A program made the position numbers and the translations under genes. A stretch of 64,000 nucleotides of DNA from JANJWP01 sp964540725 (GTDB lineage: Bacteria > Patescibacteriota > Gracilibacteria > BD1-5 > UBA2023). The stretch's first letter is position 1, and the number at the start of each line of letters is the position of its first letter. The notes under the pieces are model-generated. The model was not told the DNA's origin. It saw only the letters and a program-made list of their open reading frames with translations, and made no database searches. The stretch is taken from assembly GCA_964540725.1 (NCBI GenBank), contig CAZINU010000001.1:62001-126000 (forward strand), read 5' to 3'. Below, piece by piece: positions 44,948 through 54,059 of the stretch.

Positions 44948-45337
44948 ATGGGCGATACAAAACCGCAGATCATCCAGGACGTAGGATTCGATTTCTCCTG
45001 GGACATCGAGAAAGCATGGAAGCTCGACGAACCGGAGGTGGACGTTCCCATCGAAACGCTCCTGTGGCATTTCGACGTTCCGTTCTGGGAGCGGGAATGA
45101 ACCAACGATTACAATCTGGGAGTTTGGGAAACGCTTGCGAATCCCGATAGGGAAGTGAGTCATTGGCGGAAGATCCAGGATGCCGACATGGAATACCCGC
45201 TCGACGTCATTCCGAACAAATGAAGGCTCCTGCTTCTGGACGGCCTCCACCGCCTCGCCAAGGCGTACCTCGAAGGCAGAAAGGAAGTACGGATCAGGAT
45301 CATTCCCAGATCTCGGATTCCGGAAATAACGCATTAA
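44948..45337 (+). CDS. ParB/Srx-like small protein (two UGA codons)
   Basis: 129 residues with UGA at two positions (WERE-UGA-TNDYN and VIPNK-UGA-RLLLLDG). The C-terminal LLLLDGLHRLAKAYLEGRKE matches the ParB/Srx-type dGxHR motif with following helix, which binds or hydrolyses nucleotides in those families. N-terminal half is acidic and unlike any family I know. Cotranscribed with the exonuclease gene. Stop TAA 45335-45337. Confidence 0.6.
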
Positions 45338-45348
45338 ATCGAACTTCC

Positions 45349-45445
45349 ACGAAAACCATTCTCGTCGACGCCTGCAACACCCTCATCTTTCCGAACGGCG
45401 GCGGCATTAACGCGGAAATGCGCTGGTTGCTTGTCGAGGTCCATC
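45349..45445 (+). pseudogene. Remnant of a HAD-type hydrolase
   Basis: A short stretch encodes TKTILVDACNTLIFPNGGG, which fits the DxDGT-like first motif and following helix of HAD hydrolases, then becomes noncoding within about 30 codons. No start codon and no downstream motif. Confidence 0.35.
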
Positions 45446-45526
45446 TTCCTCGCCCCCCCCGACTTTCTACTCCCCAAAGGCTCCGGCATCCGTCCGGAGC
45501 GCTTCTGATCCGGCGATTTGGAAGCT

Positions 45527-45661
45527 AAAAAGTCGATTTTCCGCCCGATCGGTTCGAACTGGGTCTTGAAAGATGGAGAATTGAGCGTAGATATGCATTC
45601 GTGATCGATTCATGCCTCGCCATATCGTCGTAATTTCTTCGCGTTTTCCTATTTTTTCTAA
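45527..45661 (+). pseudogene. Remnant of a serine-recombinase C-terminus
   Basis: The frame encodes IFRPIGSNWVLKDGELSVDM and a tail ending at TAA (one UGA). IGSN-x-xLKD followed by a short strand is the usual last segment of CPR large serine recombinases. The rest of the gene is missing. It suggests an earlier mobile element at this spot, next to the HAD remnant. Confidence 0.35.
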
Positions 45662-45705
45662 AGGCAATTCGTATACTGCGGGTGATATTTTCTGTAGGCA
45701 GGTAC

Positions 45706-46683
45706 ATGGCTAAGAAAAAAGATTCCGTCGTATACCAGGCGAAAAATGGGGCGATCGAATTGAAAACCGACATGAAATCGGAGACGGTATGGGCAAGTCT
45801 TGATCAAATAGCCGCATTGTTTGGGCGCGACAAATCGGTCATTTCACGCCACTTCTCGAAAATATTTTCCGAAGGGGAGCTTGAACGTACGGCAACTGTT
45901 GCAAAAAATGCAACAGTTCAAAAAGAAGGCGATAGAACGGTGGTTCGTGAAATTGAATATTATAATCTCGATGCCATCATTTCCGTGGGATACAGGGTGA
46001 ACTCGAGAACCGCTACCAAATTCCGCCAATGGGCCACCAAAACCCTCCGGCATCACATCGTCGAGGGGTATACGGTCGATCCTTTACGCATCCAGAAAAA
46101 TTACGAAACCTTCCTAAAAGCCGTCGAGGACGTGAAGAAACTCCTTCCCGTCGGTTCGGGGATCGGAGCGGACGAAACTTTGGATCTCGTAAAACTCTTC
46201 GCGTCCACATGGTTCTCGCTTGACGCGTACGACCGGTCGGAAATGCCTTCCGGCGGATGGAACAAGAAGAAGGTGGAACTGGTCGCCTCGGAGCTTTCGG
46301 AAGCTCTTGCCGAACTGAAGGCCGACCTTATCTCCAAGGGTGAAGCGACCGAACTTTTCGCCCAGGAAAAACGGGAAGGAAACCTTTCGGGCATCGTTGG
46401 CAACGTCATGCAGTCGGTCTTCGGCGAAGACGCGTATCCGACGCTCGAAGAAAAGGCCGCGCACCTTCTCTATTTCGTCATCAAGAACCATCCGTTCAAC
46501 GACGGGAACAAACGGAGCGGCGCTTTCGCGTTCGTTTGGTTCCTACGGAAGGCCGGAATCCTCGACCCTTCGCGATTGTCTCCGGAAGCGTTGACCGCCC
46601 TCGCGCTTCTTATTGCCGAGAGCGAGCCGAAAGAGAAGGACCGGATGGTGGGGGTGGTGCTGATGTTATTGCGAAAACACTAA
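45706..46683 (+). CDS. RhuM-Fic family protein
   Basis: 325 residues from ATG 45706. The N-terminal RhuM domain has the form LDQIAALFGRDKSVISRHFSKIF and a central YYNLDAIISVGYRVNSR. The C-terminal Fic domain has the AMP-transferase motif HPFNDGNKRSG near residue 265. These proteins occur with mobile elements; Fic activity modifies target proteins with AMP. No antitoxin is recognisable next to it. Stop TAA. Weak SD (AGGCAGG). Confidence 0.88.
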   Translation: MAKKKDSVVYQAKNGAIELKTDMKSETVWASLDQIAALFGRDKSVISRHFSKIFSEGELERTATVAKNATVQKEGDRTVVREIEYYNLDAIISVGYRVNSRTATKFRQWATKTLRHHIVEGYTVDPLRIQKNYETFLKAVEDVKKLLPVGSGIGADETLDLVKLFASTWFSLDAYDRSEMPSGGWNKKKVELVASELSEALAELKADLISKGEATELFAQEKREGNLSGIVGNVMQSVFGEDAYPTLEEKAAHLLYFVIKNHPFNDGNKRSGAFAFVWFLRKAGILDPSRLSPEALTALALLIAESEPKEKDRMVGVVLMLLRKH

Positions 46684-46687
46684 ACGC

Positions 46688-47239
46688 ATGAAAATTCCAA
46701 GTCACGCAAAGCGCGTTTTCGAAGGAAAAACCTTCAATGTTTACCAGTGGGAACAGGAAATGTTCGACGGAAGCCGGAAAACGTTCGAGAAACTTCGGCG
46801 CAACGATTCCGTGGACATCGTTGCGGTTCTGCCGGATGGGAAGATCGTTATTCTGGAAGAGGAACATCCCGGACGCCCGCCGTTTTACGGTCTCGTGGGC
46901 GGAACGTGCGAAGACGGGGAAGACCCGCTCGAAACCGCGGAGAGGGAACTTCTTGAAGAAACCGGTCTTGAAAGCGCCGAATGGGAGCTTTTCGGTTCGT
47001 ATTCACGTTCGTCGCGCATCGATCATCAAAGCCATATCTTTATCGCTCGGAATTGCCGGAAGGTTGAAAACCAAAACCTTGATTCGGGGGAAAGGATCAA
47101 TGTGCGAACCGTCGAGTGGCCGGAATTTTTACAGATAGTCGCGGATCCAAAATTCCGGGTTCAGGAATTCGCACTGGAGGCATTGCGACAGGTTTTTGTC
47201 TGACAGGAGGAAACATTTCGAAAGCGTATCAGCCCGTAA
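46688..47239 (+). CDS. Nudix hydrolase (one UGA)
   Basis: 183 residues when UGA at 47201 is read as glycine, ending TAA 47237-47239; the UGA is 12 codons before that stop. The full Nudix box is present: GGTCEDGEDPLETAERELLEETGL, seen as G-x5-E-x7-REL-L-EE-x-GL. Similar to ADP-ribose pyrophosphatases of the NudF type (N-terminal WEQEMFDG strand). It would cleave ADP-sugar or related diphosphates. Follows RhuM-Fic by 4 bases. Confidence 0.88.
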
Positions 47240-47253
47240 TTTCGCCTTGCGCA

Positions 47254-47320
47254 AACAATAAGCCCCGCATATTGACACATGCGAGGTTTATTGTTTAAAA
47301 TCTCATGACTCCCCGAATCG
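47254..47320. repeat. Island repeat: AT-hairpin plus tRNA-Asn 3'-end fragment
   Basis: A hairpin (ACAATAAGCCCCGCAT paired with ATGCGAGGTTTATTGT) at 47254-47295, then TGACTCCCCGAAT at 47306-47318, a mutated copy of the reversed tRNA-Asn 3' end. The same order recurs at 53625 and 56486. This is the outermost copy and marks the left boundary of the island. Confidence 0.7.
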
Positions 47321-47356
47321 GACCGTTTTTGAACACTTTTCAGAGTCTACCGATCC

Positions 47357-47464
47357 ATGCGTCCGGACCATCGGGAAGGGATCTTCGAGTTGCTGGAAGA
47401 TTTCGGATTTAGGAAACGGAACGGAATACCCGGCCGCCTTTTACAAGGGGCGGTTTCCGGATAG
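47357..47464 (+). pseudogene. Short gene fragment (35 codons)
   Basis: ATG 47357 to TAG with coding-like composition (REGIFELLEDFGFRKRNGI). Too short for a domain and unaccompanied; probably the start of a gene cut by the repeat insertion. Confidence 0.25.
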
Positions 47465-47488
47465 AGTGTCCGGAAAGAGCGCGGCCAC

Positions 47489-47529
47489 AAAAAAATTCAC
47501 CGGCCGGAACTTTCGCTCCCCGGTGAATA
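47489..47529 (-). terminator. Terminator of the 47594-48304 gene
   Basis: On the minus strand ATTCACCGG pairs with CCGGTGAAT, followed by TTTTTTT. Confidence 0.75.
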
Positions 47530-47593
47530 TTGGTAAGCCGAGTATGGCGGGAATTGTCCGAAATCAAGTTCCTTGTTTTCGTGAGAACTCCCC

Positions 47594-48304
47594 TTACGGT
47601 TTAGGTTCGATTTTTCGATTCGTAAATTCCGAAAACCACGGCTGGTTTCCAAGTTCCCTCTCATATTTCGCCGACACGTCCGGATTTCGAACGATATCGA
47701 AAATCGCGCCTACGTACCTGGAGACGTCTCATTTCGATTTCGATATTAATTCTCGAACGCGGACATATGCGAAATTCAGCTCTTCCGCGGCCTTTTCGGG
47801 ATTCGGCAATCCGCGTACCATTTCCGGATCACCGATAATCAGTCATTTTTTCGTTGAGAGCAAATGGACTTTTAATTTTTCCCCGTCCACGTAAAACGGA
47901 GCGTTTTCTTGTCAGGATTCGAATTTCCAATCTTCGGCAAAAATTAATTCGATGGCCGCCCTCATTCGTCACTCTGGCGATCCTGAATCCACCGTATTTT
48001 CTATTTTCAGGCTCAAATTCGCGAGTTCTTCGGCTGCGTTCGTACGAACGGCGTCTTTTTGCGAATCGTTGCTTTCAAGAATCTCCGCAATCCTTCCGAG
48101 CATCTCTTCGAGGTACGCGATCCTGCGTTCCCTCAATGAATGGCTTTCCGTTTTCTTCAATTCCCCTATTTCGACTTCGATCAACCCCCTGAGCGCGGAT
48201 GCGGCATTCGGATCCCTCGACAAGGCTTCGAGGCGCTTCAGCGATTCGGAATCCTGGATTCGATTCATTGCATTATGCATTTGGAGTCGCAAATTGTTTT
48301 GCAT
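47594..48304 (-). CDS. Helical protein of unknown function (four UGA codons)
   Basis: 236 residues from ATG 48304 with UGA at 47969 and three later positions (FES-UGA-QEN, TKK-UGA-LIIGDPEM, KSK-UGA-DVSRY). Residues 1-110 form charged helices (EALSRDPNAASALRGLIEVE). The C-terminal half is more globular, with FYVDGEKLKVHLLSTKK and YVRVRELISKSK. No family recognised. The density of UGA codons is intermediate between core and island genes. Ends at TAA, with its own terminator. Confidence 0.7.
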
Positions 48305-48386
48305 GACCAAATATCATGAGGTATTTACCGACGCTTGCAATGCGGGGGATTGGAAATTATTGGACATGTTCGATCGTGGCCTTTAA
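48303..48386 (+). pseudogene. Truncated gene start at the repeat boundary
   Basis: 27 codons beginning at ATG 48303 (HEVFTDACNAGDWKLLDMF) end at TAA and are followed by the repeat cassette. The sequence looks like the first helix pair of an ankyrin-type repeat protein. Probably a gene broken by cassette insertion. Confidence 0.3.
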
Positions 48387-48447
48387 GAGAATGAGTATTA
48401 TTGACTTAGTGAGTGTCTCATATTTTGATATGAAATACAATTTTCCA

Positions 48448-48660
48448 TGGCTCCCCGAACAGGATTCTTTCCTCCCGTTCTCGGCTCCGCCTCGACCGCT
48501 CGGAACGCCTTGCGACGGCGAGTGCCATTCAAAGCACTCGCAACCCTCCCTCGCCAAGGCTCCGGAGGGGTCACAGGTTCGAATCCTGTTCGCGCACCGA
48601 ACGTGATTTGAAAACCCCTCCGCCGAAGCGGAGGGGTTTTCAAATCAAATGGCTCCGGGC
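48448..48660. repeat. Island cassette, type 1 copy 1
   Basis: Bounded on the left by TGGCTCCCCGAACAGGATTC (reversed tRNA-Asn 3' end, ending inside the T-loop) and on the right by GAATCCTGTTCG in inverse orientation at about 48581-48592. The interior holds a hairpin, GCGAGTGC-CATTCAAA-GCACTCGC. The right part is a perfect hairpin (48605-48646, GATTTGAAAACCCCTCCG arm) and a tail ATGGCTCCG. The same interior, with few changes, is at 56772-56921. Spurious open frames inside such cassettes are not genes. Confidence 0.75.
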
Positions 48661-48763
48661 ACTGGAGGAAGTTAGAACGGAATTGGAATTCCAAACGTGA
48701 AGTGCCTACATCCCGGAATTATAGTTTCGTACCCCGGGCTGTACTCATTATATGGCAAGGCCT

Positions 48764-49945
48764 CTAGTATCAGTCAAAAAATCATTTAAACACCTCGGTA
48801 TCTAATGAGCTTCTCCTTCATCATTCCGGAAACACGGGGATGACGTCGTATTTCTTGAAGATGTCCCTCTGTGCGCAGGCCATTTTCAGTAAATACAGTG
48901 GATCAGGACGACTCAGTGTATCACCTAGTGGAGTTCATTTGTCTGGATGGAATACGTTTATTGCAATACTGAAGTCATTCTTTCAGAAAAACTCCATACC
49001 TTCAATAAGCGATTCGATTGGTTCGATTCATCCGACGAATCAGATCTTAACCTGATTTTTCCCAAAAACATCCTTTGCCCTAAAGGCAGCCTCTATCATA
49101 TTTTCTCTTCAGTAGAATTTGGACTTTCAAGGACAATAGTCCTTGAATAGCTTGGCATTGTACAATTCAAGATCATAAGCTATGCTTTGTAATCCAGCAT
49201 GCTGCAGCGAAATAAGAGTACTTGGATCTTTTGGTGGCATAGTCGTCAAATGATGGCCATACCCTTCTCAGAACACTTTATTTGCTATCTTTATCAATTC
49301 CGCCTGTTGCAATATTCAACGGTCAGTATCCACGTAAGTTCCAGCCGTATACATAAAATACCTAATTCTTTCACTCTCAGTTTCTTTTATTATCTGAAGA
49401 ACTTCTGATAAATGGTCTTTTGCGATATTCCATGCGTTACCCTTTCATAAAGTGGATCTCCCCACATCCAATGAACAAAATTTACATGCGTTCTTTTTCG
49501 CAATGTAATCACAATACCCGCTGAGAAAAAGTCAGAGTATGTACCTGCCATACATCGAGGCATAACCTCGAACGGCCGAATCATTTTTTAGCCTTTTTTC
49601 AAAAAAATCTGGCTTATTGTTGAATTGAACCTGGAATATTGGTTTTTCTTCAAAAAACAACCAAGACTCACTATCGTGTCATTTGATTTTCAGCGGAGAA
49701 TCACGATTGATGTAAAAGCTTGATTCCACGTCATCGGGAAGCAGGATTTCAGATGGTATTTGATAACTTTCGCATAGCTCATGTTCGTTACTTACATTGT
49801 AGTAATATCCATTCGGCTGATACGAAGTTGCCTCTTTGGTTTTTTTAAGAAGTTTTGTGTCAATGCTGACTCATTTGCTTAAAAGCATAAGCTTGACAAG
49901 CCCACTATTGCCATTCAGTAGATCATTAATTGGGAAGTTATCCAT
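48764..49945 (-). CDS. Radical-SAM-like enzyme encoded with 16 UGA codons
   Basis: 393 residues from ATG 49945 to TAG 48764, with 16 UGA codons read as glycine. A candidate iron-sulfur site is GYCDYIAKKNACKFCSLD (C-x8-C-x2-C), a nonstandard spacing for radical SAM enzymes. After it come barrel-type segments: YFMYTAGTYVDTDR-G-IL, GYGHHLTTMPPKDP, AYDLELYNAKLFKDY and INVFHPDK. Most of the read-through glycines fall in loop positions such as KIGFVGGIEP and KGTPLGD. Fourth of the linked enzymes; 2 bases after GT2. The reaction is unknown. Confidence 0.7.
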
Positions 49946-49947
49946 GA

Positions 49948-50988
49948 TTAGAAAAAGGTTTTATTTATGAAAGCGTATTTCCAATGGAAATATTGCCGGA
50001 GGGACTTCTTGCAAAAAGAAGCATGGGTTAGGCTGAATTTTATGAAATAAAGGAGTTTCCAGGTGTCATAGAGCATGACATAGAGCGTCGTAAGAGAAGC
50101 GATGCCGATTTTCTCTTTTTTTCATATGAGAATGAATTTTCGAGCATACGACGTCAGAAAGAAAACAATACCCGAAATGAAATATCAATTAAATTCGAGC
50201 ATCCCAGATATTATGAAACGCAACAGGCAAAGGTCGAGGTATCATTCCAAGAATGGGAGACGCTTATCTGGCAATCTCTCCCAGATGGCCGTGGACAACT
50301 TGAAAAATCCAATTGCTTCGATTTTGCATTTTCGATACAAATCTCTACCGGACAAAATATGGGAATGAAATACTGTCACATCGTCTACATAATCAAAGTT
50401 CCCCTTTCAGTTGTGTTCTATTTGAAGCTGAAACAACGTATCTTCGGCACTCGCATTTCAAAAATCTTCGGGAAAACGGAAATCCATGAAAATTTGCTTG
50501 TCGATAAGACAAGCAACTGCGGAAATGGTAGTCCAATCTCCTTCAGTAATTCCCCTGGAATGATTTTTTCCATACAAATGAGCCCTTCTTGCGTCTCGCA
50601 CTATGTTTAAATCTTTTTTCCCTGGAATGACTTGGTATTTGAAGCTAACGCCTATTGCTTGCCGTATCCTAAATGAATGAAAGCATCGACTCAGGAATGT
50701 CCTATCGCCAATCTGGCAGTGATCATCAATAAAGAACACATATTCGCCTCTTGCATTCTGAACTCAAAAGTTCTTGGTAAACCCATTTCATTTATTTACC
50801 GGGTTTTTAAACAGGCGTACCTTCGGATGATCTTTTAGATAGCTCAGCGATTCAAAAGATCCGTCGGAACTGCAATCATCTACAATTATGAGTTCGCTCG
50901 CTTGTTCAAAATCCTGATCGAGCAAACTCTCTACCAGGTTGGCAATATTTTCTCTTGAGTTATAGAGCGGAATGACTATGGAAAGCAT
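49948..50988 (-). CDS. Family 2 glycosyltransferase (seven UGA codons)
   Basis: 346 residues. GT-A signatures: MLSIVIPLYNSRENIANLVE, LIIVDDCSSDGSFE, then FLN-like PVNK-G-NGFTKNFGVQNARGEYVFFIDDH, where two glycines come from UGA. EDFGNASAEDTLFQ supplies the ED-type catalytic loop. It would transfer a sugar from a nucleotide donor. Its start overlaps the kinase gene by 13 bases and its stop TAA is 2 bases before the radical-SAM-like gene, so all are one transcript. C-terminal region is basic and may be membrane-associated. Confidence 0.85.
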
Positions 50989-51956
50989 CGTCTAAGAATT
51001 TTTAAATCGTCGTAGCCTCTTGCGTCTTTCCTTAATCATTCCAGTGCATACCGTTTTATGGTATGCATCGGCAAATGACATGCTGGTCAAAATTTAAAAT
51101 CGGATCATATCCTGTATAAGAGGGTTGATAATATGAGTTTTATTTCAGTTGGATTGTTTCACGATGGGCGATCCAGGCTGGTATTTTCATATCCGTCATC
51201 AAAAGCCAAGCATAGTTTTTCGAATTCTGACCATTCGTTCCAATTTAATAACAATAGATGCGCCTTGAAAAAAGCGCTGTCAAATTCACTATTTCAGTAG
51301 TGGGCCGTTTCGAAATCGATAAAGGAGACCTGATCTGACCCAGAATCGTAAAAAATATTTCTAGGAGACAAATCGCCATGGACTGGAGCCTTGTTTCTTG
51401 CGTACAGATCGAACATGAATAAATCCAATTCATCCATGTTTAGCAATCAAAAGCGATAGTACAGGTTGTTTTTATAAAATTCTTCCTCTTCAGGAGGTTC
51501 CCTGATTCCGCCTATCGTGTTTAATCATGTATGTAGGACTCATATCGCTCTTCAAATGCTGGAAACCATAGGCATGGTCAATTTCCCGTTTTCCATAATC
51601 TCCTGAATTGGGATATGGTTCGTTCAAACGTTAGTCATTACTAACGCGCCAATGGAATAATTTTTCCACAATACTTGCGGGACCACGCCTGAATGCCTTC
51701 CCAAATGTTCGAGGACGCGTCATTCGTGTGCTATGTCCAAAGGGGAGATCTTTATGTTAGGTCGGGAACTGAAGTGTCCACGTCTAATTTTAATGACGAA
51801 TCCCTGTGGAATGCTTGAATGACTGACGGTAAAAACATAGTGTACATGTCCGTCTTTCTGCTCTTGGATAACGCACTCCTGGATAGGCACTCCTAGGGAT
51901 TCTATGGCCGCTGCGATTATCTCGTTATTTGATGGCTGATTTTGAGAGTCCGACAA
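50976..51956 (-). CDS. APH/choline-kinase-like phosphotransferase (eleven UGA codons)
   Basis: 326 residues if started at TTG 51956 (tentative; ACAGGTG lies upstream; the frame is open further 5'). Brenner's motif is VHGDLSPRNIFYD, and SFIDFETAHYGNSEFD is the metal motif. ATP-lobe signs are FVIKIRRGHF and ALVMTNVGTNHIPIQE. Eleven glycines are encoded by UGA, for example IGRAIGVLHTG. APH-fold kinases phosphorylate small alcohols or sugars. Second or third step of an accessory pathway with GT2 and radical SAM genes. Ends at TAG overlapping the GT2 start. Confidence 0.8.
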
Positions 51957-52056
51957 GGCAACACCTGTCGGAACATGTTTTGCCGCTAATAAATTGGAAA
52001 CAAGTAAGTTCCTCCTCCCGTCAATTTCATGAATCTTACAACGATCGGCGGTATCG

Positions 52057-52761
52057 CTAATTCTTCATGAGAAGTTGGGTATTCCATTCCCTGGCATATG
52101 CGGTACTACTACGATCTAGAACCAGACACTTTCCTACGGTGTAAACGCATAACGTTCTCTGCAAATCCTCGTGTACTTTGTTCGACAACGAGATATTTGC
52201 GAGATCAAAGAAGGGGTATATGTCACCGTCAAGCGCTAACAACAATTTATCATTTAAAAACAATAGTTGCAAAACCTCCCATCATCCCATTTGAATATTC
52301 TTTGGAATGTTTTTTGCAGTTTCGGAAGGTGCGAGACCTTGTACATTTTTCCCTAGATTAATCTTTTTATAAAAAAAACGGTGGGATTTTGCAATGGTGC
52401 AACTTGGAATCATCTCGGTAAGAGCGTAGTTTCCATGAAGTATATTTGGATTCATCCAGTCTTTCATCTTTTCTCCGAGCATCAGGAGCTTCCAACTTTC
52501 CTCAATTTGATGGGGCAGTCCATTTCAAAAATCACAAAAAAGGCATACGTGAGCAAACCCCTCCTCCCTATCTTGCACAGTTATTTGGGGGATATCTTTT
52601 CAGATGCGGCCTAGTTCCTCGAGAACCGCAGGATTTTCTTTAAATAGTTCCCCCCATTTCAATATTTGATCCTCCACGGCATTGAAAAGCAATTCCGGTG
52701 GCTTGAATCGCAATAAGAAGCGACTTGTTTCATTCTGAATATTTCGAGATCCCGCACTCAT
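52057..52761 (-). CDS. Unknown protein of the UGA-rich operon (three UGA codons)
   Basis: 234 residues from ATG 52761 to TAG 52057, using UGA at 52600 and two later sites (LCDF-type VCLFCDF-UGA-NGLPHQ, IQMG-UGA-WEVLQ). VCLFCDF is a CxxC pair that could bind metal. The C-terminal half has YPFFDLANISLSNKVHEDLQ and KCLVLDRSS. Position between the histidine phosphatase and kinase suggests a role in the same pathway. No family recognised. Confidence 0.6.
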
Positions 52762-52766
52762 TACGA

Positions 52767-53402
52767 TTAATGGTTTACGACGTTGAAACTTTCCACTTTC
52801 CATCCTGCCTCTCAAAATACCAAAGTTGTCACGGACGCATTTTTTAAGTGGACGAAATTGGTGATAAATTCATAATGTCATGCCGAGCTGCCGGAATCTC
52901 CCGTAAGCATGAGGTAGATAATGTGGTTTATTGCGGCGGCATGTGACACAACCGCTATATCATTTTCTATCGCATCTACTCAATTAGCATGATCGTATAC
53001 TTTCTCCTTAAGAAAATCGGTTATCCTGTTAGCGATCTCAGTGTATGACTCGCCATCTCAATATTTCTTTTCGGCAGGATAGCGCAAAACGTAAGGATTA
53101 ATCGACATTCTATTTTCTGGGGAAAGCATGAAATCCTTCTTTTCATTGAACGTTTCCCATTCCCGTAGTCTTTCGTCCAGTTCTACTGGTATCGAGTCGA
53201 ATTTTTCCGAAATAATCCGCGCCGTCTGATAAGCGCGTTTAAAGTTCGAAGAGTATATTTTTCATACCGTTCTCGGGAGCTGGATCAATTCCGCTTGCCT
53301 GACCCCTTCTTCGGAAAGTTCAAAATCTTCGTTTCCTTGCTTAAGGTTATTTTTGTTTGCAACGCTTTCGCCATGGCGAATCAAGTGAACTCTTCTTTTC
53401 AT
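52767..53402 (-). CDS. Histidine phosphatase superfamily protein (five UGA codons)
   Basis: 211 residues. The catalytic RHG motif is HLIRHGESVANKNN; YSSNFKRAYQTARII (second arginine region) and the downstream VVSHAAAINHIIY (second catalytic His) complete the pocket. Five glycines are UGA, including VGKIYSS and GSSAGHYEF, and the last stretch (VFGEAGWKVESF) is only in frame through two UGA. It would remove phosphate from a sugar or alcohol phosphate. First gene of the operon; promoter just upstream. TAA stop, 5 bases before the next start. Confidence 0.88.
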
Positions 53403-53435
53403 GAAAATGAATTTATGGGATATTTCACGCTACGA

Positions 53436-53463
53436 ATTATAAAAAAAATGTAGTCAGATTCAA
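53436..53463 (-). promoter_or_regulatory. Promoter of the five-gene island operon
   Basis: On the minus strand TTGAAT and TATAAT are spaced 16 bases apart, with the ATG 34 bases after the -10 box. All five genes downstream run without a terminator to 48764. Confidence 0.7.
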
Positions 53464-53624
53464 TCCAGAACTACGGTTTCGGTCCTATGCCGGAGCCCTG
53501 GAAGAGCAGGGAATTGGTTGAATGAAGGAAGTGGGCATCGTTGCAATTAATAATGGGTATTGTACGAGAACTTAAAGATCCATTTGATCGACAGACGTTG
53601 TGATATGTATGCTTCCAATATACA

Positions 53625-53920
53625 AACAATAAACCCCGCATATTGACCCATGCGAGGCTTATTGTTTAAAATCTCATGGCCCCCCGAACAGGATTCTTTT
53701 TCCTCGTTCTCCCATCCCGGTTTCTCGCTCCGCTCGAAATTCCGTCCACCCCCTCGGAAAACGCCTTGCCTACGGAGCCACGAGTAGCGGCTCCGTACCG
53801 CATCGCCGCTCGCGCGGACGACGCGGAAGGCGGCGGTTTCGAATCCTGTTCGCGCACCGAACGTGATTTGAAAACCCCTCCGCTGAAGCGGAGGGGTTTT
53901 CAAATCAAATGGCTCCGAAT
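53625..53920. repeat. Island cassette, type 2 copy 1 (with AT-hairpin)
   Basis: AT-hairpin 53625-53666 (AACAATAAACCCCGCAT arm), then TGGCCCCCCGAACAGGATTC (tRNA-Asn end) at 53677, then a cassette interior with TCCGTCCACCCCCTCGGAAA and GGAAGGCGGCGG, then TTCGAATCCTGTTCG at about 53837-53852 and the GATTTGAAAACCCCTCCG hairpin (53865-53906) with ATGGCTCCG tail. A near-copy is at 56486-56759. The rest of 53403-53624 and 53921-54059 shows no other feature. Confidence 0.75.
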
Positions 53921-54059
53921 TCTGGAGGAAGTTAGAACTGAAATCGTAGGTCACACGATTTTGTCAATTCAAACGTATACGCTTTCGTGGGCATTTTGCT
54001 ATTGCTTATTATCTTAAAATACCTATAAAGTATCACGAAAGAAAAGATGCGGACATAAC

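Noticed and set aside
48518..48541. Hairpin with CATTCAAA loop resembling a UCA anticodon arm (a possible tRNA-Gly for UGA)
   Set aside because: The stem is 8 bp with an 8-base loop, copy 2 has a 9-bp stem with a 6-base loop, and no acceptor or D-arm can be paired. Not a tRNA.
48398..48694. Open frames encoding RTGFEPVT-like peptides in the cassettes
   Set aside because: These come from translating tRNA-derived repeat sequence and are well-known artefacts.
51990..52105. Short frame (starting MEYPTSHEEL) between the unknown and kinase genes
   Set aside because: It overlaps both neighbours, has no start signals, and the kinase frame through the same region has better codon pattern.
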